Assembly (NCBI GenBank): GCA_963995505.1
Contig: OZ023182.1
Coordinates: 16,715,619 to 16,779,618 of the forward strand
Length of the DNA: 64,000 nucleotides
From: Hypericum androsaemum
Taxonomy: Eukaryota > Streptophyta > Magnoliopsida > Malpighiales > Hypericaceae
Direction of reading: 5' to 3'
The position numbers and the translations under genes were made by a program. A model generated the notes under the pieces. That model did no database searches. It was not told the origin of the DNA and worked only from the letters and a program-made list of their open reading frames with translations. Below are positions 1-11,713 of this stretch, in pieces; within the stretch, counting starts at the first letter, position 1; each line of letters begins with the position of its first letter.

Positions 1-2
1 AT

Positions 3-698
3 CGAGGGGACCCAGTATCTCAACTGAGGTATGCGCAAATTATCGGGAGCTTGATGTATTTAACAAACTGCACACGTTCCGATATTGCGTACTCAGTTAG
101 TAAGCTTAGTAGATTCACAAGTAATCCAGGAAAGGATCACTGGCTAGCTCTGGAAAGGGTTTTACGGTACTTAAAACATACCATAAACCATGGCGTACAT
201 TATGCTAAATATCCAGCTGTATTAGAAGGATACAGTGATGCAATCTGGATATCAAACACTAAGGACTCCAAATCTACAAATGGATACGTATTCACCATAG
301 GAGGAGGAGCTGTGTCTTGGAAGTCCTCTAAACAAACGTGCATAGCTCGATCTACCATGGAGTTAGAGTTTATAGCACTAGACAAAGCGGGGGAAGAAGC
401 TGAATGGCTCAGAAACTTCCTAGAGGATATTTCGTGCTGGAGCAAACCGGTACCTCCCGTATTGATACATTGTGATAGCATGTCTGCAATTGGGAGAGCA
501 CAAAGTACATTGTACAACAGAAAGTCTCGACATATCCATCGGAGATACAATACCGTTAGACAGTTGATCTTTAGTGGGGTGATCACCATTAATTACGTAA
601 AGTCCAAAGACAACTTAGCTGATCCTTTTATGAAAGGAATCAATAGAGATCAAATGTACAATGCAGTAAGGGGAATGGGATTAAAATCCACACACTAA
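3..698 (+). CDS. copia pol C-terminus (end of RT, RNase H), partial
   Basis: The frame is open from the window edge to the TAA at 696-698. It encodes the end of the reverse transcriptase ([15 protein letters not shown]) and the RNase H domain. The RNase H acidic residues are still visible: the D of EGYSDA, the E in STMELEF, the D of IHCDS and the D of SKDNLAD. Compared with copy 2 it carries many replacements that look like decay, for example N to I after EGYSDA, S to L in STMESEF, and T to M in FTKGINRD. The protein starts outside the window. In a living element it would copy RNA into DNA and degrade the RNA template inside a cytoplasmic particle. Confidence 0.9.
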   Translation, partial: RGDPVSQLRYAQIIGSLMYLTNCTRSDIAYSVSKLSRFTSNPGKDHWLALERVLRYLKHTINHGVHYAKYPAVLEGYSDAIWISNTKDSKSTNGYVFTIGGGAVSWKSSKQTCIARSTMELEFIALDKAGEEAEWLRNFLEDISCWSKPVPPVLIHCDSMSAIGRAQSTLYNRKSRHIHRRYNTVRQLIFSGVITINYVKSKDNLADPFMKGINRDQMYNAVRGMGLKSTH

Positions 699-1241
699 AA
701 AACGTCCATAGCGGTAACTCAACCATGATGAGTGGAAATCCCGCAAACTTGGTTCAATGAGACAACTAAGTTATGGAGGGTTCAGTTAATCACCTGGAAC
801 CTATATCATTCTCAGAAGCTGCCCAGGTATTAACCTGCAGAGGTGTGGTAAGGTTAAGCATTACGCTTTTAATGATTCCTATACCTTGACAAAGGTTGAG
901 TATGGCAGGATATTCCTGATAGGAGATCACCTATGTAAGTTTGAAGTGAGGCCGCTTCAAATGGGAAAAATACTTATGAACCCAAGAAATGGTCCATGGC
1001 CGAAACGGACACAACGTGAGAACCCAAATATCCTAGGGTTATTATTGTGTAAATGTTATTGTCTTGGTTTACGCCAAAACCTGACGGTTCAAGACATCAC
1101 GTTCACCGAGCAGCGAGTAAATCCGATAACATATTACTAGAGAAGGTTCAAAGCCGCAAGCTACCTGTCTCAATGCAATAATAACACGTCAGAACTTTTG
1201 ATTAGAGTCTGCATGCATTAATCATCATTCATGTGGGGGAT

Positions 1242-2176
1242 TGTTGGGTTTGAATGAAAATTTAATGCAAGCCCAAAGTGGAGGCCCAAAAGGGAAATAA
1301 AAAGTGCAATCCCACATTGGAAAGTGGCACAAATATTTCCTAGTTTATAAGGAGAAAATAAGTTGACGACCAGGAGGGAAAGCCAACTCAGACTGCGACG
1401 AGGATGGTGCGTAGCACCATCTGAGCACGAGCACGAGCACGCGCACGCGTACGCGTACGCACGTGTGCGTGTGCGCATGGCGCATTGGACGCAAGTCACA
1501 ATGGGCGCTTTGTGGCGCACTTGGCAATTCGCACGTGTGCATTGTCGCGAGGAACTGGAGGAGCCTTAGGTATTTTGCCCAGATCCGGAGAGAGCTGCGC
1601 AGCTACCGGAGTGACGAGGAACTGCGAGTACCTTCAGGTTAGCCACCGAAGAGGCACGACGGGCAGAAATGTGCAGGAGACTTCCAGAAAGCCGAAGGGG
1701 TGCGAGATCTCTCGCCAAAGGGCGCCAGCACAGCCTGGGCGCGTCTGAAAGGATCCAGAAGCCACCGAAAGGCCACGAGCGCAGCCAACCAGCCTGCTGG
1801 CCGAGCGGACGCGTTCCTTCGGGGTGGCTGCCTCCCTGCCTCCTCCAGCCTATAAATAGGCCTGCCCCCTTGCCATAATCCCTCACCCCAGCAGCAAGTG
1901 CATCCATAGCATTATTGTCTTCTCCTCTCCCCCCGTTCTTCACTTCAAGAAAGTCCGTCCGAAAGTTCTGGGTATATAAGGATTCGTCCAAAAGTTTCGA
2001 GATACGTGTGCAACGTTCTTAGAAATGCCCTAAACAGTCGTTGTATCTTGGGGACGATTGCCGAAGCCCGTACCGCACTGAAATATACAGGGCAATCTCG
2101 TCTTACGGAGAAAGTGTCTAACACTTGCCTTGACTGCCGTAGATCCTAATCAAGTACACCACTCCGACAAACAACA
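1242..2176 (+). repeat. 3' LTR of copia copy 1 (935 bp)
   Basis: It starts TGTTGGG directly after the polypurine tract and ends CAAACAACA, matching the LTR at 11714-12809. A TATA-like box (CTATAAATAGG) lies at about 1849-1859. A strongly alternating purine-pyrimidine stretch lies at about 1423-1482. It lacks the 134-bp internal duplication seen in copy 2. Confidence 0.9.
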
Positions 2177-2266
2177 ACTTCAACATTGTCAAATTCGTAC
2201 ACCCATTTCCCATAATCGGCAACCAAACAAACCCGAAACAGAGAGAAGGGTGAGCGGAGAGAGCAC

Positions 2267-2676
2267 TCCCTCCGAGAGAAAGCCATCAAAAGCAAGCTTA
2301 TAGTTACTATCATCGTGATCCTTAGGAACAACCCTCTCATCCACCCAGAAAACATGCCACTTGGACCAATCTATCGAGTCAACGTACGACGCATCCACCA
2401 ACTTCCTACACACCCCCAGGTTCAAAGACATCTGACGAAGAACGATTAAACTTCCAAGTAAAGAAAACTAGAAGTCTCGAGTTCGAACTCAAAAACATTG
2501 GCAGGTTTCAGAAACATCATTTACCTGAGGGACTTGACAAGAGATCCCCCGGACAAGACAACGGTGAAGGAGCCCCTCTCCTTACAGAACTTGGCCGACA
2601 ACTCGGCGGTGTATCCGGCGAGAGAAGCTGCGAGGCCCTCCTCCGAGTCGAACACCTCCACCAGATCCTTCTCCAT
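2267..2676 (-). pseudogene. 6-phosphogluconolactonase, 5' exons, interrupted by copia
   Basis: Two exons of a plant 6-phosphogluconolactonase, the second step of the oxidative pentose phosphate pathway (6-phosphogluconolactone to 6-phosphogluconate). Exon 1 runs 2676-2525 from ATG (MEKDLVEVF) to KSLR and carries the family motif LSGGSL. Intron 1 is GT-AG. Exon 2 runs from 2405 to about 2267 and carries DWSKWHVFWVDERVVP and DSNYKLAFDGFLSE. Joined, they read KSLRKLVDAS in frame. The rest of the enzyme (NDALS..., GMGPDGH region) is absent: about 90 bp after exon 2 the sequence becomes the copia LTR. The exon 2 donor reads GAGGGAGTG, not a GT donor. About 65 codons upstream of the ATG look like a chloroplast transit peptide in the same frame but have no ATG. 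The remaining exons may lie left of the window, so a gene with a huge intron cannot be fully excluded. Confidence 0.72.
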
Positions 2677-2911
2677 CTCTGCCCCGGCCGTGGTGGACGA
2701 GCAATACAACGCCGCTGCAGCTGCTCTTGACCCCGTTATCCCAAGACCAGCTGTCCTGAGGGGGGCGGGTGGATTGGGCCTCTTGAGGAAGGGAAATGGG
2801 CCGGGTGGGCCCCAGAGAGGGAGGAGGTTTCGTCCGCGTAGAGATGTGGGGGGAGAGAGTCGCGAGGTCAAGGTGGCCGTTGGAGTGAGGCGAGGTTAGG
2901 TGTTGGATGTC

Positions 2912-3131
2912 CATACCCCAACTTCTCGAACTTACCACTTCGATTCCCCAACTTCCCGAACTTCCGACTTTGATTCTTTAGTTCCCTGATCTTTCACTTT
3001 GAGTCCCAACTTCTCGAACATTCAAAATTCAAATTCGATAGATAAAATTTCCCAAACGACTCATTTCAATCCCTGAATTTCCTGAACTTCCCATTTCGAT
3101 CTTCAAATTTCCTTAACTTCCCACTTTGATT
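2912..3131. repeat. degenerate ~30-bp tandem array
   Basis: Successive units resemble CCCCAACTTCCCGAACTT followed by CCACTTTGATT, with about six decayed copies interrupted at about 3020-3060. The array lies just upstream of the lactonase remnant. Confidence 0.6.
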
Positions 3132-3540
3132 GCCAAATATAATATTCTCTTTTAAGCTTGCTAATTTTTTACATCACCCTCTTCTAAATCATCATTAAAT
3201 TATAATAAAATATTTCAACCGATTGTAACATTTGAATAGCACTAGCTAACAAAATTCTAGATATAATATTTTTGACATATTTTTGTGTGTAAAAAACTCA
3301 ATTTTAACCATTAGAAAATCCTCTTAATAATCTTTCTAAAGTGATTTTAGAGAGATTCTATCATGATTCTTTATTAAATTCCAAGACAACAAGGTCCTCA
3401 AGTTATTTTGCAAAAAAGAAAAAAAAATGCCAACTTGGTGTTCTAGCGACGACAGCTTCACCTAACGGATGACAGATACCTAGGATACGAACATAAAGCG
3501 GCAACCAGTCGTTTCCAACCAAACAAACCTCCCGTCGAGG
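3132..3540. other. intergenic, AT-rich
   Basis: No coding signal was seen. This is the space between the divergent lactonase remnant and the ubiquitin-eL40 gene. Confidence 0.6.
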
Positions 3541-3545
3541 GAAAA

Positions 3546-4543
<998 letters not shown>

Positions 4544-5182
4544 ACAATCTGGAGCATTCTGCAATCAATCAGTCTTGTTAGATTAATTGATATTGCTGTA
4601 TCTTGAATTTGTTCCTGCTATGAACCTTAAGTTTTTGGTGAGATTTATGCAGTTGATCATGCTGTTTAAGAAACCTGCCTTGGATGTTGAGATCGTAATT
4701 TCGAAGTCTATTCTACAAACCTTTCCATTTCTTCAAAATTATATCGATAATATGTGCGTACTTCATCTGCTTACGGTTAATACATGTCAGACGAATGCTT
4801 AATCTGGTATGTATGGATGTGCTTGTGTGAGTGCTGGGGCTGACATGTCTTGACTTTAGATATGGCAACTCTTGCTTGATTCTTCAAAATCTTTGGATGC
4901 TTGCTTGTCCATTCCACAATGATTCAATCTGTTTCGATTCAAGACAAAACTTTACAGACAGGAACTGAGAATGTTCTCTTGTACAAATCCCTTATAAACG
5001 AAGTATAGAGTTCTGTTTTGCTGGTTCCAGCGGAGACAATTGAGGTTACTTTATAGGCTCTTGCTTTTAGTTATCTTCTCTTCACAGTTCGGGACATGTA
5101 CCAACGTTCAACCTCCCATCTCCTCCAAGTTCAATAGGAGATTTCCAGCTGTCATAACTCTCCGATGAGGTGTATTTCAGAC
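4544..5182. other. 3' UTRs and spacer between convergent genes
   Basis: T-rich sequence between the stops of ubiquitin-eL40 and the aldo/keto reductase. No other feature was seen. Confidence 0.6.
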
Positions 5183-7777
5183 TCATCTGCGGATTAGATT
5201 AGGTGAAATGCTGCTGTTATTAATCAGAGTTCAATGTGAAGAAGAACTAATCGGAAACTTTTAAATACAACTAGCAACCGGTAAGTTAAAGAATCTGATA
5301 GTACTTGCCTAGTCTGGAAAATGTTCTGGATCATCTTCTGTGGAGATTCCCGAGCTGCATATTCCAGCTGAAGCAATTCTTCTGAACTCAGGCGCCAGCC
5401 AAGAGCACCCAAGTTTTCCTTGGCCTGTTTAACTGTCTTTACTCCAGGTATTGGAATTGTACCTTTGCATATGCACCAATTTATTGCAACCTAAAAACAA
5501 AAAAAAACAAACATCGAACACGAAATGAGAAGCGTTTTGGTACTTGATGGCCGAGGCATCAACAATCAAGTTCATATAGCTGGATATGACTAATGAGCAA
5601 GGTCATAGTAACAGCTGCATGAACAAACAGGATTGAGTTGCACCTGCTAGATCTGTGAGAAAATTGTTTCAGCGCATAATCCGAAATATTCTATCGATCC
5701 ATCTTAGTAAACTTTCTAGTTTTGACCAACTATCTATCATCTCCGAACACGCAGATAGATTGCAGATAATTGCTGTCATTAATAAAGGGTCCCGACCTGA
5801 CCTGAGGTAAAGTTTTGCGCCTCTTTGTTGCAATTTCTTGCAGTGAGCGCAATAAAGGTTCCAATCCAGGAAGAATCTGCTTGAACAGGAAGGCCCTATG
5901 TAAAGAGAACATAATGGTTGATGAATAAGGAAAGCAGATGGAATGATTTTATCACTATAAAAATACTTCATATAAATAAATGTATTTGTATCCAAAACAA
6001 ATCTCTGTACCGGGGACCAACTGGGAGGTTGGAAGATGAATACTTTCCGGAAAGCATACCAAGTCCTAGAGGGCTGTAAGCAATCAACCGGATTCCCAGT
6101 GATTTGCATACTTCGCGGATTTCTATCTGTTCGTCTCCCATGCTCAGCAATGAAAATTGCACCTGACATCAGGTCTGACTCAAATTACACGACATATTTC
6201 ACAGAATGATAACAGACAACGCCGAAATGACAGACATAGCTGCTTAGTTCTTGGATCACAGAACTAGAGAGCTCAGTTTAAATGGAGAGAACGCGTTATC
6301 GCAGGTACCTGAGCGGAGCACAGAGGCACTCCTCTGAGTTTTAGGTAGTCATGTATCTTCACTAGCTGCTTTGGTCCATAGTTGCTAACTCCAACTGCTT
6401 GAACTAGACCCTGTGAACCAAAATGAAGTTAAGTAGCCAAATATAAGATATGCTCAGTGTGGTAGATTAGACAAACTACTTTATTTTTGTAACCAGAATC
6501 AAGAAAAATGACGACCAAAACACATCGGCATCAACAAAATCTGAAGGAGGCCATTAGTGCAGGTCTGATTTAGTAGCTTGAATATCATGCAATGATAGTA
6601 AGTAAATCATGGGAACCTTCTCATACATTGCGACTAAACCATCCCAAAGAGCCAGCTCTTGCAGGGGAGCATAGTTTGCAGTTGACCAATGCAGTTGGCC
6701 TATGCCAAGTTGCTCGATTTGCAGCCTTTCCAACGATCCCCTGGCAGAAAATGTAGCCTGTGTCAGAAAGCGCATGAACGTCTCCCAAAGCGGTTGAGAA
6801 AGCGCATTCAACGAATGCAGGACGAGGAGGAGGAGCTTTACTCGCAAGCTTTTACGAACTGCCCTGGTGTTAGACGCCATGGATAGGCAGCAAACTTTGT
6901 GGCGATCACAATGTCATTGCGAGTTGACCTCCCTGAAACCAAAGGCACGGATCTTTATGACTTACACAGTTATCACAAACCATGGCACTGATGACGAAAA
7001 CCAAAAAACGCATTGGTCGAAAAGGAAATCGCAGGTAACCCAAGAAAGAAAGGCACCTGGATACTCGTTAATGAACTTGCCAAGAAGCCTTTCGCTCTGG
7101 CCATTCAAGCGACCAGTCCCATAAGAATCAGCAGTGTCAAAGAGGTTGATCCCATTGTCAACAGCCAGGTTGAATGTTTCCTGAAGCTCAGTGTCCATTG
7201 CCTCCTGGTACCCCCAAAGCAGCTGGTTTCCCCATGCCCATGTTCCAAACCCCATCGGAGACACTGTCATTGGTCCCATCTTCACCTGCTCACTAACCAA
7301 CCACATCATCACACAATTCCAGCAGTGCTGGAAGACAACGTGAATTAATCTGCAATTACAGAGAAGCGAATGAACGGATAAACTATTTGTTAACCCGGTT
7401 CGTCAAACTGACTACGTTTGATACATGCATATATTTTCATTAGTTGTAGTTTGGTATTCTCTTAATAGATAGCAGATAGCGGACAACAGATAACCAACTA
7501 CGGTAGCATACTAATCTGGGTTCGAGCCATCATACAGTCAGTTGAACAAACAGACAATAGATTTGTCGAAATCCAGCTATCTGCAGTAATCAATTATGCT
7601 GTGCCAAAAGCTTGAAAGCTTAAAAAGTTGGTGCCATGGATACTTCACCTTTTCCCAGGGCCAGAAGGGAGGGAGCTTGAGAGGCTTGAAGAATGAAGAT
7701 GGAGTGGAGGAGGACTGGTTCAAGGAGCTGAAGCACCTGAGGTAGGAAGATGGTGGTGGGGTGGAGAGCAGCGCCAT
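5183..7777 (-). CDS. chloroplast aldo/keto reductase (At1g06690-like)
   Basis: Nine exons on the minus strand: 7777-7649, 7285-7057, 6932-6842, 6740-6617, 6410-6309, 6162-6011, 5895-5802, 5490-5309 and 5186-5183. The sum is 1107 nt (368 aa). The first ~43 residues ([18 protein letters not shown]) are Ser-rich and look like a chloroplast transit peptide. The (beta/alpha)8 reductase domain follows, with the catalytic tetrad visible: D93 and Y98 in FDTADSYG, K132 in IATKFAA, H167 in QLHWS. The family's NADPH-binding end ([16 protein letters not shown]) is present. It reads very like the Arabidopsis plastid protein At1g06690 (from memory), an NAD(P)-linked oxidoreductase of unproved substrate. 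The last intron appears to be GC-AG (AG/GCAAGT ... CCGCAG/A), giving the family C-terminus IQNIFQTR followed by TGA. Reading through instead would give a 395-aa form ending at 5224. Confidence 0.93.
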
Positions 7778-8832
7778 TCTCCAAGGTTGGTTTTATTTCT
7801 TTTTTTTTTGTTAGATATGTCTTATCTTTGAGCTGTTGTCCAGTTTTGTCTTGTGGATCAAATAACGTTTACTAAAACATTGGTGGGTGGTTCTGAGACT
7901 TGAACCCATGCCCTTTTTGGACCCGTAGTAGCTCTATTTTTTTAAATTAAGTTCTAATCATTTATGATCATCTTTCCAAATAGACGTAAGTTTATCGCCA
8001 AATTTCTATTTTATTTGCATTCACGTCTTTTAGAAAGAGCTCTTACATTAAGTTTTTCATTTAAGTAAAGGAAGTTGGACCGCTTTACCAATAATTATGT
8101 GTGGTTTAATTTTGATTTTTTTTTACCAAGTTGACACTCTTAATGACTGGAAAAATGATCATTTTAGTTACAAAGTTCTAATGATGATTAATTATAATTT
8201 AATTGGTGTCTGTGTGAATAACTACGTCCACCACACGTCACTTTTCACTCTCCTCTCCTCTTTGTGTTGACATGACAATTGTCATTTTGGTCATTAAAGT
8301 ATTTATTACTTAGTGGGTTATCAAAATAGCAAATACCAATTATAATGTGCACAATGCCGATATTATACCAACCCCAAAGTTTCAAAAAAAAACCCCAACC
8401 TTGAAAAATTACTGAAAAAGGGTAATTAAATGTCTCTGTACCCAAATCATGAACCAATTATCAACCAGCATCCAACACACAAAAAAAGGACAGAGGAAAA
8501 TGAAAAGACAGAGTAATAAACGGATGTCCTCTTTATTACAGTTATCAGAATCGAAATTTAATTTTACATGACAGTAGCCAGTAGATGGATATGGCTCCAC
8601 CGAGTATGACGTTGCATTTTCACTCTTGGCTTACTCTTTACTAATTGGAAGCAAGCGAATGTGACCTGTCACGTGAAGAGCAAATCTAGTGGTACAAGTT
8701 TGAAGGATTCTATTTCAATCTTTCCTGGAGCCTCTTAATTGTTATTATCGAGTACTGTCGGATCCTACGTAAAGATGATTATTTCGATAATATATTTTGT
8801 ATTCATGAAGTTTGCAATCAAAATTTGCAATT
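7778..8832. other. intergenic / aldo/keto reductase promoter side
   Basis: AT-rich, with no gene recognised. A poly-T run lies at about 7801-7809. Confidence 0.6.
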
Positions 8833-8837
8833 ACTAG

Positions 8838-9112
8838 TGTTGGGTTTTGATTGAAAGTTCAATGCAAGCCCAAAATGGTAAGGCCCAAAGAGAAATGGAA
8901 AAGTGCAATACCACATTGGTTAGAGCAAGGAGGATTTCCTTGTTTATAAGGAACTCCACTCCTTACCTCTCAAACTTGGTTGACCACCCAAAGGCTGACC
9001 CACCGCTAGCTGCCACCGTCCGAGCACGAGCACGCGCACGTGCGTGTGCGCATGGCGCATTGGACGCAGGTCGCAATGGGCGCATTGTGGCGCATTTGGC
9101 ACTTCGCACGTG
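8838..9112 (+). repeat. truncated 5' LTR of copia copy 2
   Basis: It matches the first ~300 bp of the 3' LTR at 11714 (with some internal deletion) up to GCACTTCGCACGTG, where homology stops and integrase coding sequence begins. Confidence 0.88.
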
Positions 9113-9258
9113 GAGGCTAAAATGACCAAAGCATCTTTCCATTCAGTGGAAAGAAGTACTACGCCTTTAGAATTAATTCATACGGACACTTGCGATATGA
9201 AACACGTGCAAACTAAAGGCGGGATATAAGAATGAGGTTGAAAATCAAAATGATCTGA
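9113..9258 (+). pseudogene. copia integrase N-part remnant
   Basis: It encodes [18 protein letters not shown] and [12 protein letters not shown], the usual start of the copia integrase core, then hits a stop at about 9227. Residues equivalent to [10 protein letters not shown] follow in another frame. It is the relic of a frame destroyed by deletions. Confidence 0.75.
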
Positions 9259-11169
9259 AGTGATCGAGGAGGAGAATATATAGCTCCGTTTGAGAAACTC
9301 TGTCAAGAACATGGCATTAGCAAGGAAGCCTTCCTATGGCCTAAGCAGGTGCGAATAGGACCCAAGACCATTGATTGCATCTTTAACAGATATGCGCAAA
9401 ATAGTAGTGCTTATGAGATAAACACGGGAATGGTCATAGAATCAAGGAACGCAATATTTTTTGAAGATAGCTTTCCTAATAAGGAAAGAAAGGAAGCAAG
9501 TCCGAAGAAAATGGCTCACGAGACTACGCAAGGGTCAAATCAGAAAGATGATGAACCTAGACGTAGTAAACGGACGAAGTTAACCAAATCTTTCGGTCCG
9601 GACTATCTAACCTATGCGTTAGAAGATGAACCCAGGACAATCCAAGAGGCATTGTCCAGTCCAGATGCTCCTCTCTGGAAGGAAGCTATTAATAGTGAGA
9701 TAGAATCAATCATGCAAAACCACACGTGGGAAATCGTGGATCTCCCACCGGGCTGCAAACCTTTGGGATGCAGGTGGATCCTAAAAAGGAAATACAAAGC
9801 TGATGGATCAATCGACAAGTACAAAGCTCGATTGGTAGCTAAGGGGTTTAAACAGAAGGAGGGATATGATTTCTTTGACACGTATTCACCGGTCACACGA
9901 ATCACATCAATTAGAGTACTCATAGCTGTTGCAGCACTCTATAACCTCGAGATCTACCAAATGGACGTAAAAATAGCTTTTCTAAATGGAGAACTGGAAG
10001 AGGAGATATACATGGAGCAACCTGAAGGGTTTGTGGCTCCCGGTCAAGAGCATAAAGTGTGCCGACTAGTCAAGTCACTATACGGGCTAAAACAAGCCCC
10101 GAAACAGTGGCACGAGAAATTTGACAGAACAATGCTGTCAAATGGATTTAAGATCAATGAGTGCGATAAATGTGTTTACATTAAGGGCACACCTGAAGCT
10201 TACGTAATTGTATGTCTCTATGTAGATGACTTACTAATTATGGGAAGCAATAAAGAGGTTATTGTGAAAACTAAGAACATGTTAAAGAGTCACTTTGACA
10301 TGAAAGATATGGGTCTGGCAGACGTCATACTAGGAATAAAAATTTCTAGGAAAGTTGACAAAATTATCTTGACGCAATCCCACTACGTGGAAAACGTGCT
10401 CAAGAAATTTGAAGCTTTTGATAAACCTCCGGTTAAGACTCCAGTAGATTTGAATCTACACTTAGCCAAGAATCGAGGGGACCCAGTATCTCAACTGAAG
10501 TATGCGCAAATTATCGGGAGCTTGATGTATTTAACAAACTGCACTCGTCCCGATATTGCGTACTCAGTTAGTAAACTTAGTAGATTCACAAGTAATCCAG
10601 GGAAGGATCACTGGCTAGCTCTGGAAAGGGTTTTACGGTATTTAAAATATACCATAAGCCATGGCATACATTATGCTAAATATCCAGCTGTATTAGAAGG
10701 ATACAGTGACGCAAACTGGATATCAGACACTAAGGACTCCAAATCCACGAGTGGATACGTATTCACCATAGGAGGAGGAGCTGTGTCTTGGAAGTCCTCT
10801 AAACAAACGTGCATAGCTCGATCCACCATGGAGTCAGAGTTTATAGCACTAGACAAAGCTGGGGAAGAAGCTGAATGGCTCAGAAACTTCCTAGAGGATA
10901 TTCCGTGCTGGAGTAAACCGGTGCCTCCTGTATTGATACATTGTGATAGCATGTCTGCAATCCGGAGAGCACAAAGTACATTGTACAACGAAAAGTCTCG
11001 ACATATCCGTCGGAGACACAATACCGTTAGACAGTTGATCTCTAGTGGGGTGATCACCATTAATTATGTAAAGTCCAAGGACAACTTAGCTGATCCTTTT
11101 ACGAAAGGAATCAATAGAGATCAAATGTACAACGCAGTAAGGGGAATGGGATTAAAATTCACACACTAA
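9259..11169 (+). CDS. copia pol remnant: integrase end, RT, RNase H
   Basis: The frame is open from just after a TGA at 9256-9258 to the TAA at 11167-11169 (636 codons) and has no native start. It begins [20 protein letters not shown], which carries the second Asp of the integrase triad. It then jumps to [20 protein letters not shown], so the stretch with the catalytic Glu (NGxAERKNRT in relatives) is deleted. Reverse transcriptase follows: [32 protein letters not shown], and the YVDD active site at 10219-10230. RNase H follows with [20 protein letters not shown] and SKDNLAD. The RT/RNase H part looks intact and better kept than copy 1. Codons 9349 and on are often read from GTG, which is not a plant start. 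Confidence 0.93.
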   Translation, partial: SDRGGEYIAPFEKLCQEHGISKEAFLWPKQVRIGPKTIDCIFNRYAQNSSAYEINTGMVIESRNAIFFEDSFPNKERKEASPKKMAHETTQGSNQKDDEPRRSKRTKLTKSFGPDYLTYALEDEPRTIQEALSSPDAPLWKEAINSEIESIMQNHTWEIVDLPPGCKPLGCRWILKRKYKADGSIDKYKARLVAKGFKQKEGYDFFDTYSPVTRITSIRVLIAVAALYNLEIYQMDVKIAFLNGELEEEIYMEQPEGFVAPGQEHKVCRLVKSLYGLKQAPKQWHEKFDRTMLSNGFKINECDKCVYIKGTPEAYVIVCLYVDDLLIMGSNKEVIVKTKNMLKSHFDMKDMGLADVILGIKISRKVDKIILTQSHYVENVLKKFEAFDKPPVKTPVDLNLHLAKNRGDPVSQLKYAQIIGSLMYLTNCTRPDIAYSVSKLSRFTSNPGKDHWLALERVLRYLKYTISHGIHYAKYPAVLEGYSDANWISDTKDSKSTSGYVFTIGGGAVSWKSSKQTCIARSTMESEFIALDKAGEEAEWLRNFLEDIPCWSKPVPPVLIHCDSMSAIRRAQSTLYNEKSRHIRRRHNTVRQLISSGVITINYVKSKDNLADPFTKGINRDQMYNAVRGMGLKFTH

Positions 11170-11713
11170 AGAACGTCCATAGCGGTAACTCAACCATGAT
11201 GAGTGAAGATCCCACAAACTTGGTTCAATGAGAAAACTAAGTTATGGAGGGTTCAGTTTAATCACCTGGAACCTATCTCATTCTCAGAAGCTGCCCAGGT
11301 ATTAACCTGCAGAGGTGTGGTAAGGTTAAACTTTACGCTTTTAATAATTCCTATACCTTGATTAAGGTGGAGTATGGCAGGATACTCCTGATAGGAGATC
11401 ACCTATGTAAGTGTGAAGTGAGGCCGCTTCAAATGAGAAAAATACTTATGAATCCAAGATACGGTCCATGGCCGAAACGGACACAATGTGAGAACCCAAA
11501 TATACTAGGGTTATTATTGTGTAAATGTTATTGTCTTGGTTTACACCAAAAGCTGACGGTTCAAAACATCGCGTTCACCGAGCAGCGAGTAAATCCGATA
11601 ACATATTACTAGAGAAGGTTCAAAGCCGCAAGCTACCTATCTCGATGCAATAATAACACATCAGAACTTTCGATTAGAGTATGCATGCATTAATCATCAT
11701 TCATGTGGGGGAT
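11170..11713 (+). other. copia 3' non-coding internal region and polypurine tract
   Basis: About 540 bp, highly similar to 699-1241 of copy 1. It ends in the G-rich tract ATGTGGGGGAT that primes plus-strand synthesis next to the LTR. Confidence 0.8.

Larger units (their letters stand above)
1..2176 (+). mobile_element. Ty1/copia retrotransposon, 3' portion (copy 1)
   Basis: The 3' end of a Ty1/copia element that enters from the left window edge. It holds the RT/RNase H end of pol (open to 698), about 540 bp of non-coding 3' internal sequence, a G-rich polypurine tract at about 1233-1240, and a 3' LTR at 1242-2176. It is near-identical along its length to the second copy at 8838-12809, in the same orientation. 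If the duplication is 5 bp as in copy 2, the expected one on the right is ACTTC at 2177-2181; the left one is outside the window. The right end lies inside the 6-phosphogluconolactonase gene remnant. Confidence 0.93.

Noticed and set aside
200..589. Antisense 129-codon frame in copia RNase H (and the same at 10671-11060)
   Set aside because: It is the complement of a strongly coding region; such mirror frames are expected there and no start or family supports it.
886..1140. 84-codon frame kept in both copia copies (also 11358-11612)
   Set aside because: It begins with TTG, not ATG, lies in the known 3' non-coding part of the element, and its conservation is explained by the overall similarity of the two copies.
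2498..2899. 133-codon plus-strand frame over the lactonase exon
   Set aside because: Shadow of the minus-strand exon 1, which has clear family motifs and splice sites.
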